Of a stretch of DNA of 64,000 nucleotides, positions 12,601-34,250 are shown in pieces (the stretch's first letter is position 1; each line of letters opens with the position of its first letter). The stretch is from Maylandia zebra. Lineage: Eukaryota; Chordata; Actinopteri; Cichliformes; Cichlidae. The DNA lies in contig NC_135176.1 in assembly GCF_041146795.1 (NCBI RefSeq), positions 25,355,286 to 25,419,285 of the forward strand. The letters are read 5' to 3'. The notes beneath the pieces are model-generated. The model was not told the origin of the DNA. It worked only from the letters and a program-made list of their open reading frames with translations, and searched no databases. A program made the position numbers and the translations under genes.

Positions 12601-14422
12601 GATCTAAAATTATTCACTTACACAGAACAGCTTTGGAGTAAAGCCTCTGAACATGAATGGCTTTCCTACATCTCTTGTTTCCTGCCGTCTCTTTTTTTCA
12701 ATCAATACCTCCTGATAGGTATGAATGCACTTCTAACAGAATCGTGTGTTTGGTAGTTTTAACCTTGTTACCAGCAGTAGATGCTTTCTTGGCACTTTGG
12801 AAATTTCATGGCCAGACCTGTGTTTGAGTACAGGTTATAGCTACAACTTCAAACTAGAGACCTATACAGTAATTAAGTTTAATTTAATTTCTTGTTGGAT
12901 GACTTTGTGTTTTAGGATCGGATCATTGATGCTGGGCCGAAGGGGAACGAGGCACGCTTCATGAACCACAGCTGTCAGCCAAACTGTGAGACGCAGAAGT
13001 GGACGGTGAACGGTGACACCCGGGTGGGACTGTTCGCTCTCATCGACATTGCCGCAGGTTCGCCGCCTCTTACAGATCAGAAGATAGAAGTTGTTTCTAT
13101 CTTGATGTTTGGTGATGCCAGCAAGCCACTCTCACTCATTTGTGTTTATCCTTTCAGGCACAGAGCTCACCTTCAACTACAACCTGGAGTGTTTGGGCAA
13201 CAGGAAGACAGTGTGTAAATGTGGAGCATCAAACTGCAGCGGCTTCTTAGGCCTCAGGCCAAAGGTGAGAGGAGGGACACGCCACAAAAATTAATAACCA
13301 CCTGTGTGTGTTTGGGAATAACCTACTCCTCTGCTCTCTGAACCAGAACAACCCCCCGCCTGATGATAAAGATCGCAAGCTGAAGAGGAGAGGTCACGGC
13401 AAGAGGAAGAAAAAGGTGGTGTTGACCAAAGAAAGGGAGGACGAGTGTTTCATCTGCGGAGACGGAGGACAGATGGTGTCATGTAAAAAACCTGGATGTC
13501 CCAAGGTTTACCATGCAGACTGCCTGAACCTCACCAAGAGGCCTGCAGGTCAGTGACTTAATTTATTTAGGATTTTCTCTAATCCACACAATATCACCCA
13601 GTTTTTATGAAAATAAAATGTAGGATGGTCCCAAAACAGATCTATGCCACCAAATGTTTATTACAGCTGGTGGAAATGTTGTTGTGGTCCTCAGTGAAAT
13701 AAAGATTCCTTAATGTTCTTGCATTTGTTGTAGGTCGGTGGGAATGTCCGTGGCACCAGTGTGACATATGCAGTAAGGAGGCTGCGTCCTTCTGCGAACT
13801 GTGCGTCAGTTCCTACTGCTGCCAGCACCGTGACGGCCTGCTCTTCATCTCCAAACTGGACGGCAAGCTGTCCTGTAGTGCCCATGACCCCTGCGGGGAA
13901 CCGCTAGAAGCAGGCGAGATCCGAGAGTACACACCCGAACCCACAGCCCTCACCTCAGGGCTGGGCATGGCGGTCATTCCCTCCTCTGCTACTAACACTA
14001 CCTGCAACGTTAACCCGACTGCCAGGAGGGCCTGGGACGTAAGCACCGGTGCCGGCATGTGCGCGTCAGAGTCCTTTCCTGCTTTTTCCATCCCAGTACC
14101 TATCACTATTCCCGTCGCAGCTCCTGCAACGTCGCCTCCTCCCAGTAGTTCTGATGCTCCCAGCAGCCCGCACGTGTTCGACCTCCCCCACTACTCGCCC
14201 ATCTCCTCATATGAGGAGGAGAGGGATGTCTTGGAGGAAGACCTGTTGGCTGAAGAAGAGGAGGAGGAGGAGGAGCTGTTGGAAGAGGGTGATGCAGAGA
14301 GGCATAAATCAGACACTAGTGAAGACGACAGAGAGACGGTAATGGAGGAGGAGGGGGTCGAATACCTGGAGCTCAAAGATGAAGAAGAAGAAGAGGAGGA
14401 GGAGGATGAAGAAGAGGAGTGA
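680..14422 (+). CDS. nsd1: NSD1-type histone H3 lysine-36 methyltransferase, 3' seventeen coding exons
   Basis: NSD1 is a nuclear enzyme that mono- and dimethylates H3K36. Coding exons: 680-780, 4829-4871, 5757-6001, 6084-6221, 6565-6688, 7453-7653, 7738-7917, 9354-9510, 9599-9804, 9890-10002, 10147-10293, 10733-10855, 10948-11064, 12916-13057, 13158-13264, 13347-13548, 13734-14422 (TGA 14420-14422). All junctions are AG/GT and phases agree, giving about 1010 residues. In order: a basic stretch ([11 protein letters not shown]); PHD fingers in 6565-7917; a third PHD ([14 protein letters not shown]) at 9354; PWWP (RWWPAEV, 9599-9804); AWS cysteines (10147-10855); SET with [23 protein letters not shown] and ELTFNYN; post-[16 protein letters not shown]; and a C5HCH PHD ([19 protein letters not shown]). 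[20 protein letters not shown] and the rab24 neighbour favour NSD1 over NSD2/NSD3. The N-terminal half, including the first PWWP, is outside the window. The tail after the last PHD is short and acidic. Which teleost copy (a or b) is unknown. Confidence 0.95.
985..2695 (+). mobile_element. Tc1/mariner relic, split and internally deleted
   Basis: The left terminus 'cagtgccatgaaaaagtatt' at 985 and blocks at 1070-1278 and 2195-2640 match, by eye, the plus strand of a common fish Tc1 element. They cover the start of the transposase, the 'gaaagagactgggtaaaaa' stretch, and the 3' end leading to 'ttactttttcacacagg'. The central transposase (catalytic region) is mostly deleted and no intact frame remains. 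The copy is interrupted by the insertion at 1279-2190. It lies in the nsd1 intron between 780 and 4829. Confidence 0.8.
1279..2190. mobile_element. Non-autonomous piggyBac-type element (TTAA target) nested in a Tc1 relic
   Basis: The segment begins CCCTTTAAAG and ends CTTAAAGGG, forming short terminal inverted repeats. It is flanked on both sides by TTAA (1275-1278 and 2191-2194). Removing it and one TTAA restores the continuous Tc1 sequence (ctcagttaa joined to ggtcaaagatc). TTAA duplication is characteristic of piggyBac elements; the superfamily assignment rests on that. The interior (912 bp in total) is AT-rich with no convincing transposase frame. Confidence 0.75.
2883..2914. repeat. Snap-back palindrome, 13-bp perfect arms
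   Basis: Arms at 2883-2895 and 2902-2914 are exact reverse complements around a 6-nt loop (cactaa). It lies in an nsd1 intron. Confidence 0.85.
4440..4700 (+). mobile_element. Degenerate 3' fragment of a Rex1/RTE-like LINE
   Basis: The text around 4520-4680 (gagggattatgtctctcc, actggcttggaatc, agctggaggaggtgtgggc, then an 'ataaacgatggatggatgg' tail) matches the familiar 3' end of a fish LINE in plus orientation. Coding capacity is lost. The family name is from memory and approximate. Confidence 0.55.
6850..7440. other. nsd1 intron sequence, AT-rich, no recognised gene
   Basis: This intron (6689-7452) is AT-rich and low in complexity. A block near 6850-6970, including 'ctcccaggatcaaactggga', may be a decayed repeat, but I cannot name it. 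Confidence 0.4.
8490..9300 (+). mobile_element. Second Tc1/mariner transposase relic
   Basis: Plus-strand blocks decode to broken transposase fragments, such as a [10 protein letters not shown]-like stretch near 9050 and [11 protein letters not shown] near 9145. The order matches Tc1 transposase, with frameshifts and stops throughout. It fills most of the nsd1 intron between 7917 and 9354. Two snap-back palindromes lie inside it, at 8635-8659 (10-bp arms) and 9260-9296 (14-bp arms). Confidence 0.75.
9260..9296. repeat. Snap-back palindrome, 14-bp perfect arms, 57 nt before a splice acceptor
   Basis: Arms 9260-9273 and 9283-9296 are exact reverse complements with a 9-nt loop. The motif lies inside the Tc1 relic and ends 57 nt before the nsd1 acceptor AG at 9352-9353. 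Confidence 0.9.
11467..12140. mobile_element. Non-autonomous hAT element, 674 bp, with 8-bp target duplication
   Basis: The element begins TAGGGCTGTGCGATAT and ends ATATCGAAAAGCCCTA. The flanks carry a perfect 8-bp duplication, ccattaac, at 11459-11466 and 12141-12148, which is the signature of hAT transposition. There is no intact transposase frame. It lies in the nsd1 intron that splits the SET domain coding sequence (11065-12915). Confidence 0.85.
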
Positions 14423-17400
14423 CGCACAGAGGATCATTATTTACAGAGTCACTACAGTGAGGAAGCACATGGAGGTTACTCAGTTACAGTCACTGTTAAT
14501 GTTCAGTATTCAGTTGGATGTATGGAGGGGCTTTTAGGAGAAAACTACATTTAAAAAAATAAACAAATTGTGAGGTTTATAAATAAAAAATATAATATAA
14601 TATAATTTATGTATACACTGACACACATCCAACAATTTTGCAGTTTATTTATGCTTGCATTACATGTAGTTTTACCCTGGTAATCACTCCCTACCTCCAT
14701 CTACACACCTGCTACGAGTGCACAAAAACTATCCGGACCCGGGACATCAATCATGAGACTTGGAAACACATTTCGTCTTTTTTTGTTTTGTTTTCTCACA
14801 TGTTTGTTGGAGGTGTAGGTCAGGTGTCCTATGAAGCTTTGTGCGGTTAGAGGCAGATGTTTTATGCTAGAAAAGAGAGTCACAGCTGGGCTCGGTTTGT
14901 GACTTCTACTGAGTTAAATCGGGATTATGTTTACATCCGTGCAGTTTGAGGCCGTGTCAGAAAAACGTTGTATTTGTCTAGAATTAAACTAGCTGAAGTT
15001 CTCTGTGTCCTTTTTAAAGCTTTTCTTTCTAATCTGAACACTGTTGAACCACCACAACCAACTCGCCCTTGTGGTCCAGTTGTCGGGACGCACGATGCTG
15101 GCAACACCTGCCACAAAGGCCCGAGTCAACGTACACGCAGGACTCCATATCCTGGGAATATTAATTGTTGCTTATATTAAATCCACTCTCCTCTCCATTT
15201 CCAGTTCTTCATGATGACTCACATCAATTAGTTGGTGCTTCAAGATCCAGGACTACCAGTGAAGATATGACAGGCTGCCTGGAGTAGTCTTAACCATGCC
15301 AACTTTGTCTTTCCTGGTGTTGTTGGGAAAAACAAAATGCAGTATAATGGAATCAACTGTTTTTTAATACATGTAGATTTGGTTTGCAGCTACAAATAGA
15401 CTCTAGATTCGAACATTTCATGCCAAAAAAAAAAGATTAACTGTTTGAAAGTTAAAGTGTGAAAGATTTCGTGCCATCCTGGGACATTCAGCTCCACTGT
15501 TGTTGGACTGCAGGCTCACGTCGTCCAACAACTAATGGTGTGCAACGCGAAATGAACGCTCAGCCTTGCCCTTGCAGTCGGAAAGAAAAGGTAGCACTCA
15601 GTTGGCTCCAGTGTGTGTGCTGTGCTCTGTAGTCATTATTTATTCGCTGGTCTGTGACGCACAAACGGTGACGAGGGAGGGAGGGAGAGCGGCGGGGTCG
15701 ATGCCCTCCTCCCTCGTTCTTGACCCCCGCACTTCTCGGGGAAACAAAAGTCTTTCGGAGGGAGCAAAAACGTTTGAAACGGCGGACTCCTGTCACCACG
15801 CTTGCACTTGGGTATGTGTTCTTGCCACGTTTCGCTCTGTCTTCAAGCTTAATATTGTCTGTGTGTTATCTGCCAATGCCTTAGAGTGTATTTCTTTGGA
15901 GATATTTTTAAGGAACAATGTCACCCCTGTGAGAGCCAAGTTTCCCTACTAATGCCTTTTTACAGTTGCCCAACAAGAAATGTCTCATTCCAGTGTAATT
16001 ATGTTAGATCTCAACCACTGACCTGTCAAAACAACTGCTATATAAATATATAAGAAGACATGAAATAAGCATCTTGTGGCTCGTATCTTTTTTTTTGTTT
16101 TGAGATTAATAATTATAAATCTGAAAAGAGATCTGTGAGATACTTGGATGCTTTTTAAAGCCAATAATGTCAATTTTTAAAATAATTACATTATACCACA
16201 TTATTATTTAATTAAAATAAATCACACAAGTCAAGGATCCAAATTAGTATGTTTTCACTACTATAGATATATAGAAATATATTTTTTTAATATGATATTT
16301 TGTGAATTATCAAAATTTTCTTTTTTATAACGACAGGACAGTCTGGGCAATAAGTTACAACTTTTTCCATTATTTTCCATTTATTTCTTACAATTTATGC
16401 CCAAAGAGTCATGGTGACAGATTTCCTTCATTGCAGCATTTTTTTATGCTTTTGAAATTGCACTTATTTTTCTAATACTAAAATATGTCATGGATTAAGT
16501 GTGTAGTTAAAACTTATTTATATCAAGAAAAAGGAGTTTCACTGGTCCGATCCACTAAAGTGGGCTGTAAGTGTGGGATAAAAAGCCAAACATACCAACC
16601 TGAATCAAAAAGGTTTTTAGTATTCCTCGAATTCACTTCTGTAGGCAAACGTGCAAAGATTTATGCTGATATGCAATCCAATGCCAAAATTGCGCATATA
16701 CAGTATTTTTGTCAGTCTTTGCCAAATATTACACACAAGCAAAATACTGTGGATCAATTCAAACTTACAATCTATCTGCGTTCTGAAACATTCTTGGAAT
16801 GAGCCTTTTATTTTTCAGAACAGATGTGGACATCAGTTGTTTTTTAAAAAATATTTGCATCAATATTGAACATCAACACATCAAAGCAGCAACCTACAAG
16901 TCCATTGCGCAGTACAACTTAAAAGGCAATAAATTAGTGACTCGAATCTTAAATATAGCTTTAAATGTTTGTGGGACATTACAATGTTAGCCCACGAGGC
17001 TTTTCGCTGATCGTCCTTCTGCAGAAGAGCTTCTTCCTGAAATCATTTGAACATTCCAAGATTTTCCTGCTAGAAATCTGTCAGATATATTTCTTTCTTT
17101 GAGAGATGCATTCAAACTTAGAAAAACAGTAGATTATTTGTAGAAAAGTAACATTCCCTAAAAATGTTCTTTTAGGCAGCTCAGGCCATGCAATTTAATT
17201 ACAGATATGTGGGCGTGTTGTTAGTCACCTCCTTAAAACCAGCTTATTTTTCGGACATTTTTACAGAAATTGTAGCTTATGATGCAAAACAGATCTGTTT
17301 TTAGCAGCATTTAGTGTTCTTGCTGTGTTGGACACAGCAATTGGACTTCATACTGGATTTTTTTTGGGGGGGGGGGGGAAATTTACACCCAATTCAGGCA

Positions 17401-18590
17401 TTATTATTTAAATTATTTTGTCTTTGGGAATTATGCTTTTTGGGCCACAGTTTTTGGGGGGTTTTGTGGGTGTTGGTGCACTACCTTGAGTGGCAACTAG
17501 GACAAATGCACAACAAGTCTGAGTAGTGGCAGCGTACGGCGCTTTCGTGGCTGACACATGGCAAAAGATGTACTGTTACTGTAAAGGCCTCTATAAAGAA
17601 AAATGTCGTGTGTTTTGCCAGTTTTTCAAGTATTTCACTTAAAAATGCAGCGGGTAGAAAACTAGAAAAGACAAACCAAGATTGTGCCAGAATCTACAAC
17701 CTTCATCCTGAAGCATGAGCTTAGTTTGGTCTCCACATAGGATTCAAACCCTACTCTTCTGGGTAAAAATTCTTCTGCAAAACCCAATAAGCTACCACAT
17801 ATGAATTCTTACTCAGGCTTTTTCTTTTTTTTTTTTAACTTAACTGATTGATTTCTTTTAAAGCCTAAAATCAGAGCGTAGAGGAGTTGCATGAGTCTAG
17901 CGCCCTCTTGAAAGGTTATTATGGGTCATGTTGCCTACCCCGGCTTTAATTAAGAGCAGGAACACAAGTAGTTTTCTGACACACTTCATCCTAGCTGGCT
18001 TCTCCATCTGTGTAGCCTTGACTGAACATGAGCAGGACTGACAGATGTGTTTCCACAACAATGTTAAATACAGTTGGAGGTAAACAAAATCAGCATTTGC
18101 AAACAAACAACTCCCCCTCCCAAAACACAGCAACCGCTAAAACACACAGCATCAATCGAGTTCTCTTTCAGTCTGGCTTCAGTGAGGATCCCACACCCTT
18201 ACCACTGCAGGCTGTTGTCCAACCACAGTGTTGCTTCTGATTGTTTAACACTGTGAACTTGGGGAGGCTTATCGCCCTGTGGGCTGCAGGAAAGTCACAA
18301 GTTGATATGGTGATAAATATGAATAACTTGGTGAAAAAAGTGGGCGTGGTGGTCTTTAAGTCCCTCACCACCCAGCAGTTGAGGATCCTCTTCCCCAAAG
18401 TCTTGCAGCTCTCAGTTCATTATGGCACAAAAGAAAAAAAGAAACATATCCAACAAAGTATAAAGAGTTTTGTTTGATTTTCCTTTTTGTGATTTGGTAC
18501 CACATTCATAGATGAGTTACAGCTTTCCAGCATTTCCAGGTTTGACTCCAGCTGAGGGAATGCAAACACTTCCTGTCCTGCTCCTCAGCA
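14423..18590. other. Intergenic and 3' UTR sequence between convergent nsd1 and rab24
   Basis: No coding exon is seen here. The nsd1 3' UTR begins at 14423, with AATAAA candidates at 14558-14563 and 14582-14587 that could set a short UTR. A longer one cannot be excluded. On the other strand, the rab24 3' UTR extends leftward from 18590; an ATTAAA candidate reads on the minus strand at 17945-17950. The rest is AT-rich unique-looking DNA, with a G-run at about 17346-17358. The short open frames here lack splice context and family resemblance. Confidence 0.5.
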
Positions 18591-28771
<10,181 letters not shown>

Positions 28772-29564
28772 AACGACGGCGTCTGGAAAAGCCAGAGAAG
28801 AGACCACGGCACAGCAAACAAGGGAGAGCAGAGGGGAGTTGATTTATAAGGCAGCTGAAAAGAGAAAATACACGAGTTAGAGACTGAACTTTATAAATCA
28901 TGCACTGGAAACAATGAGAAATTACCAACTTAAATCCTCACCCGTTCTGTAAGAGTCTGTTAACACCATAGTTACTTCACAGGGAATCTCACAATCATTT
29001 TTTTACGATTTGAATCTCTGGATGCATTTCTTTTCTTATTTTTTCAAAGATGAAAGTGAAACAAAACTGCAGCAGTAAGACCCAACCCTCAAAAACCTAC
29101 ATAAAAGTGGTAAAGAAAAAGGTACAATTGTAGCCTTAATTTCTAGTTTAATCTGACTAACAACATAAAACACGAATTATTTCCTTTAAATTTATAGCTA
29201 CTACTGCATAACTGCTGCACTTGTCATTGAAAATAACCACTAATTATCATAACGTAGATTAAATATTTATACACTATGTACTTTACTATATTATTTTAAG
29301 ATAACCTGAATTTAAAAGGAAAGTCTTACTAGGTGTGTTTCTATTCCTGAGATATAGAGTTAGCTTTAATTAGAGTTTTACTAAAGTCTCTTTCTTTTAT
29401 TTTCTCTTAATAAAAAAAAAAGCAAAGGTGTGGTTTTACTACCTTGCATGAAGCTAGAAATGATCCAGCTAGCTTACTTGCTCAAACACGGCCGAGCATT
29501 ATCTTTACAGGGTTTCAGGGCTCCCGAGTTGGGCTAGGCTACATATAAAAACATCAAAACTCAC

Positions 29565-29830
29565 CGGGTAGCTAGCTTGACTCAACAAATCTCTCGTAGC
29601 ATCAGATCTCCTCCCAGCAGGAACCAAAACCAAGGCTGAGCCCCGTCTATCAAATCCGTTTTAAAGTGGACACAGCAGCCGTCGGCTCGCTCTTCATCTC
29701 TGCTCCCAGCCTCGCAGAGCCGGGTGGTGTTAGTACTGGTAGCGCTGGCGGTTAGCTCGGTTAACGTTATTATTGTTGCGCAATGAGTGAAATTATAAAC
29801 AAGCCTTCAGTCAGCTGAGCGTGTTACCGG
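29565..29830 (-). promoter_or_regulatory. rab24: Likely rab24 non-coding first exon and promoter region
   Basis: The coding exon starts after an acceptor (its first base is 28782), so a 5' UTR exon must lie upstream on the minus strand. A good donor (CCG|GTGAGT) reads at 29564-29560, making 29565 the 3' end of that exon. The sequence just beyond (29640-29830) is comparatively GC- and CpG-rich, as expected for a housekeeping promoter. The transcription start cannot be fixed from sequence. Confidence 0.5.
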
Positions 29831-31110
29831 GACACACGGGAGCCAACTGGTCATGGTTTCTGGTTATCAGGAATCCAGTCCTCTGAAAACAGGTTCAGGT
29901 TACTGCCGCTGGGGCAGACACGAAGCTAAGTATCGTCTCTGTGAGGAAAAAAATCGCCAGCTGAGCTTTGTTTGGGTGGGTGGGAACCAAATACCGGAGA
30001 GAGGCGGTTTCCAAGAGGAAGTGGACCGAGTTCTATGACACAATCGACGGATGTTGAAAGCCACAAATGACCCTACCACAACCACAGCTTTTTACTGTTA
30101 TTATTTAATTCAGTCTGCCTGTGTGCACCTTAATCTCATCAGAAAATCACCCAGAAGTTAAAAAAAAGAGACTTAAATCTAGAAGAATACAAGATTACAA
30201 GTTGCACACATAATAATAATATGTATTGATTTAGCATATTATACAATTAATTCATGGATATATTTATCTCAAGCATTAATTATTGAATGAGACCACCAGG
30301 CACAAGAAAATGATCCACTTTTTTAAACTTTATTTTATAAAAACATTTTTATTCAAAAGTAACAGAGAGTCACAAAAAGACATAAAACAACCAAAAACAC
30401 TTTCACACTGAGTCCAAAGAAGCGCTTTTCTGTCATTTTGCGTCTCTGTGTTTGTTTTATGTGTGTTGCTTTGTTTCATTTGTTTGTGTTTGACTTATAA
30501 TAACATAACTTTGTTGTGGTGGTCATTTTTATCTCTTTTAATAGGAATATGTAGCCATTATGTAGTTGTGCTGGGACCTTCTAAACATTTTAAGCCTGTT
30601 TTTGTTTACATTTACTCTTTTTTTTTCTTTTTTTTAGAAATATATCTTTATTTACTTATTTATTATGTATTTATTCTGTTTTGGAACTAATTAAAGACTT
30701 ATCATATTAATCATTTCTAAAACAGAATTATTGTTAGTTTTTTGTGTAAAGTTATCAATATAATTATTGACGATATCCACCACAGGACCAAGGACATTAA
30801 TTTAATTCGGGGACCAAATGAAGAAAACAAAGACCACATACACAAAAAAGACAAGATGCAGTCAAAAACATCCAAAATGAACACAAAGGAATTAAGAAGC
30901 ATTTGTATAAATTTGCATCTCTGTATTTATTTTATGTGTTGTTTTGTTTAATTTGTTTGTTATATTACATAACTGTTTGTAGTCTTTTATATCTTCTTTT
31001 AGTGGTGGTTTCATGTCGCACCGTAACTTCCTTGTTGTTTTTGGCGCTTTTTAGACTTTTTTTGGCCTCCACAGATGATTGTTACATGGACAAAGTACGA
31101 TATCTATGGA
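29831..31110. other. Intergenic spacer between head-to-head rab24 and pgrmc1
   Basis: No gene is recognised. The spacer is AT-rich from about 30080 to 31020. The separation (about 1.5 kb between likely starts) is wider than a compact shared promoter. Confidence 0.45.
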
Positions 31111-31119
31111 GGCACTTAG

Positions 31120-31281
31120 AAGACGTTGATTGGTCCAAACAGCGGACTGTAAGGGTGAGAGAGAACTGTGATTGGTCCAGGGATCACAAGCGCTGGCTCG
31201 GCCCTAAGCCGTTGAGTAGTGTGAGGTCAGGCTCCACCAATCCCACCCAGCACACACTGTTCAGGGGAAAGAGACGACAAC
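31120..31281 (+). promoter_or_regulatory. pgrmc1: pgrmc1 proximal promoter with three CCAAT/ATTGG boxes
   Basis: ATTGG at 31129-31133 and 31171-31175 and CCAAT at 31237-31241 lie within 160 bp upstream of the ATG, with no obvious TATA box. The spacings of 42 and 66 bp suit NF-Y-driven housekeeping promoters. Binding is inferred. Confidence 0.55.
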
Positions 31282-34250
31282 ATGGCCGAAGCAGAGAGTA
31301 GCGAGTTAACTTCTGGTGGAATTTTTCAGGAGATCTTCACTTCTCCGCTGAATCTGACCCTGCTCAGTCTCTGCTTTTTCCTTTTGTACAAAATCTTCCG
31401 CGGGGACAAACCACCGGAGCTCAGCGAGGAGGACAAACCACTGCCCAAAATGAAGAAGAGAGATTTTACGCTTGCGGAGCTGAAGCCCTACGATGGGCTG
31501 CAGAACCCGCGGATCCTCATGGCCATCAACGGAAAAGTGTTTGACGTGACCAGAGGGAAGAAGTTCTACGGACCAGGTAACGTTCGCGCGTGCAGTGGTT
31601 ACTAACTGTGGTGTCCTCGTGCCACGAACAAAACCAACGGCAGTTAGTTTAGCGTGGGTTTTAGTTTAGTTACTATCGCTAAATGCAAAAAAAAAAAAAA
31701 ACTGTTGCTGCTTGGCACAACTTTTAGTTGACTTCTGTGTCTTGGAGCTGGCGCCACACCCCCTTTAGTTGTTTAACTGAGATCCCGTTTCATAACAGAG
31801 GGGCTGCGGTGGCCTTGGAGCCAGAGATCGTCTATGAAGACGTTGAGTTCTCCTTAGAAAAAGGGCTTGATCCCTGCAATGTTTAAAACATACCCGATAC
31901 TTCTTCTGTCCATAGAAGAGTCCAGTCTATTAGGGGTTTAAAACTGCAGTAGGGACCATTCAGGGTTTTATATGAGCCCCGGGGCATCCAGGTAATATAG
32001 TAAAAGCACAACAGTATGTACTGTGCGGATGGAGGACATAATATAGGAGTCAAAATATTGGTGCCTTCAGAGCTTGACACAAAGTAGATAGACTCTCTGA
32101 TTGGTCTGAATGTGCTGTTAACATGTAGTTAATGTCTTAATAGCTGTTATCTAGATTGTTCTTTTTTATAGCTTTACATTTGGACTACTTTGAATTAATT
32201 TGACTATGTTTTTTTTGTAGTGACTAAGCAGAATTGATCTAAAACTCACTGCACCATCTTATGGTACAAACTGTTATTACACAAAAGTACAACCCAGCCC
32301 TGGTTCAGTTTCACTTGATGTCTCATCAATGCAATACACAACGCTTTGGACACAGATATAGCAGTTGTTTCTGATGATAGCTTTACAGAAAATGGACAAC
32401 AATACGTTTAAACCAAACAAAATCACTTAAGCTGCACATTCCCATTTCTGAAAACCACTTTCTAAGAGGATGAAATGAAAGAGTGAAAACCACCAGGACT
32501 GTCATCTTTAACAAGTTTTTTTTAAGTTCCATTTAATTAATAAAAGCCAAAAATATGTTTAGCAAATGGCCAAAAATCTAAAGAAAAGTCTGAGGCCGTG
32601 AAAACACAAAATTTAAAAATTAGGTAAGTAAATTAGTTAGGGAAGTATCTGGATGTGGATGATATGATTTCCTGGACACAGTCAATTTTCTCTGTGACTT
32701 TTCACTTCTGTGGAAACGGGCACAGAGTGAGCACTCTCGGGTTTTGTCTTATCTAAGAATGTAACCTCTGTTGCGTGTAACCTCTGGACAACATGATAGT
32801 CATCTGTCACGCAGATTTTCTTAGTGCATTCCACACCCTGCCCTGTAGCCTAAATTCCACGGTTTGTCTCATTTCAGGAGTTTGGATCACTTATATTAAA
32901 ATTTGCCCTCAAGTTGAAAAAGCTTTGGCAGCTCTCGAGGAAAACCTTAGGACTGGCTGTTGTTTGCTGTTGGGGGGGCAAATAAGGCTGATTAACTCTA
33001 TATGCTGATCTTTTTGTTATATCTTTTAAATAAATCCAAACTGAGGCAGGTGGTCACTCACCTAGTTCAGTATACTCTGGGATAAGACAGCATTCGTTAG
33101 GAGTTTTAAACACCCTCAATGATATGAACCACATCTTTGGGGGGGTTTTGGGGAAAATGTATCATTATCTGTATTTGAAATAACCTTTCTTTAACGTCAG
33201 ATTTTTCCTCAGCGCGCTCTGTGGTTTAAAGACAAATATTCAAGATATTTTCCCATGCACGATCATCTGATCGTATGTCTTCCTCACCTTGCAGATGGAC
33301 CGTACGGAGTGTTTGCAGGCAGAGATGCATCCAGAGGTCTGGCAACCTTCTGCCTGGATAAGGAGGGCCTGAAAGATGAACACGATGACCTGTCGGACCT
33401 GAACTCCATGCAAAAGGAGAGCCTTTCTGATTGGGAGTCTCAGTTCACCAGTGAGTGGAAGATAAAGCACACTGTCAGGTTATTAGGGTCCAAAAATGCC
33501 ACAGAAAAAAATTTAAAAATGTTTTACAATTCTTGTGTATTTTATAATTTACTAAGCATTTATAGTAAAATAAAGCCTGTACTTAGATCAACCAGGGTTT
33601 CAGTCAACAAGTATGTCGGGCAGTTTGATTTGCCAGCTCTTAATCCATTATCTCCCTTTACCCTTTAGCCACAAATATTTATTTTCCTCACTGTCAGTAG
33701 CCTGTTATCAGATTAAAAGGATATCAGATTACAACTGGATTGCTTTAAGATTGTTTCCCATCATGCTCATAGTGCAAATTTGCAAAAACCTGTTGGAACC
33801 ATGCAGGTGAAAAAGGAAGAGATTTTGGCCATCTCTGCCATTTATGTGTTCAGGGCTTTTTCCTGAAACAGCCCAGAAGCACAGAGAGAGAGCGATCAGA
33901 GAATGTCACTGCTTGTATGAGCTTAAACAAAATTGCAGTGATAAAATGTTTGATTTTCATAAGAAAATGAGAAAAAGAGTAACTTGAGGCGGCTCTGGAT
34001 GAGTTTCATGGCCACCTCACGCAGGTGGCCTTGGTGTGAGGTCACATTAATAAAGTGAGACAGCTGCAGATCGCAACGTGCAGACCTTGGCTGTTTTCCC
34101 TTCGGGTCTTTTTTCTTTTTCTTTTTTTAAATTAGATTTTTGTTCTACGTTTCAGTGAAGTACGACTACATCGGCAAGCTTCTGAAGCCAGGAGAGGAGC
34201 CGACGGAGTACACCGATGACGAGGAAGGAAAAAACAAGAAGGCGAACTAA
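31282..34250 (+). CDS. pgrmc1: Membrane-associated progesterone receptor component 1, 3 exons
   Basis: PGRMC1 is a haem-binding, single-pass ER membrane protein with a cytochrome b5-like domain that supports cytochrome P450s and sterol metabolism. Exons 31282-31576, 33295-33450 and 34156-34250 (TAA) give 181 residues; human has 195. Features: short N-terminus, membrane segment at residues about 18-39 ([21 protein letters not shown]), then the cytochrome b5-like fold from [10 protein letters not shown] (about 58) through [10 protein letters not shown]. The Tyr of KFYGP (residue 96) matches the haem-ligand Tyr of the human protein. The membrane segment resembles PGRMC1 rather than PGRMC2, although the end ([16 protein letters not shown]) is closer to PGRMC2; overall PGRMC1 is preferred. 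The ATG lies just after the CCAAT-rich promoter. Confidence 0.92.

Noticed and set aside
14191-14427. Minus-strand poly-serine ORF
   Set aside because: It is the antisense shadow of the GAG/GAA repeat in the last nsd1 exon, with no independent support.
15566-15952. 128-codon plus-strand ORF
   Set aside because: It lies in the nsd1/rab24 tail-to-tail region with no family resemblance and no conserved domain. Open by chance is likely, although it could be 3' UTR.
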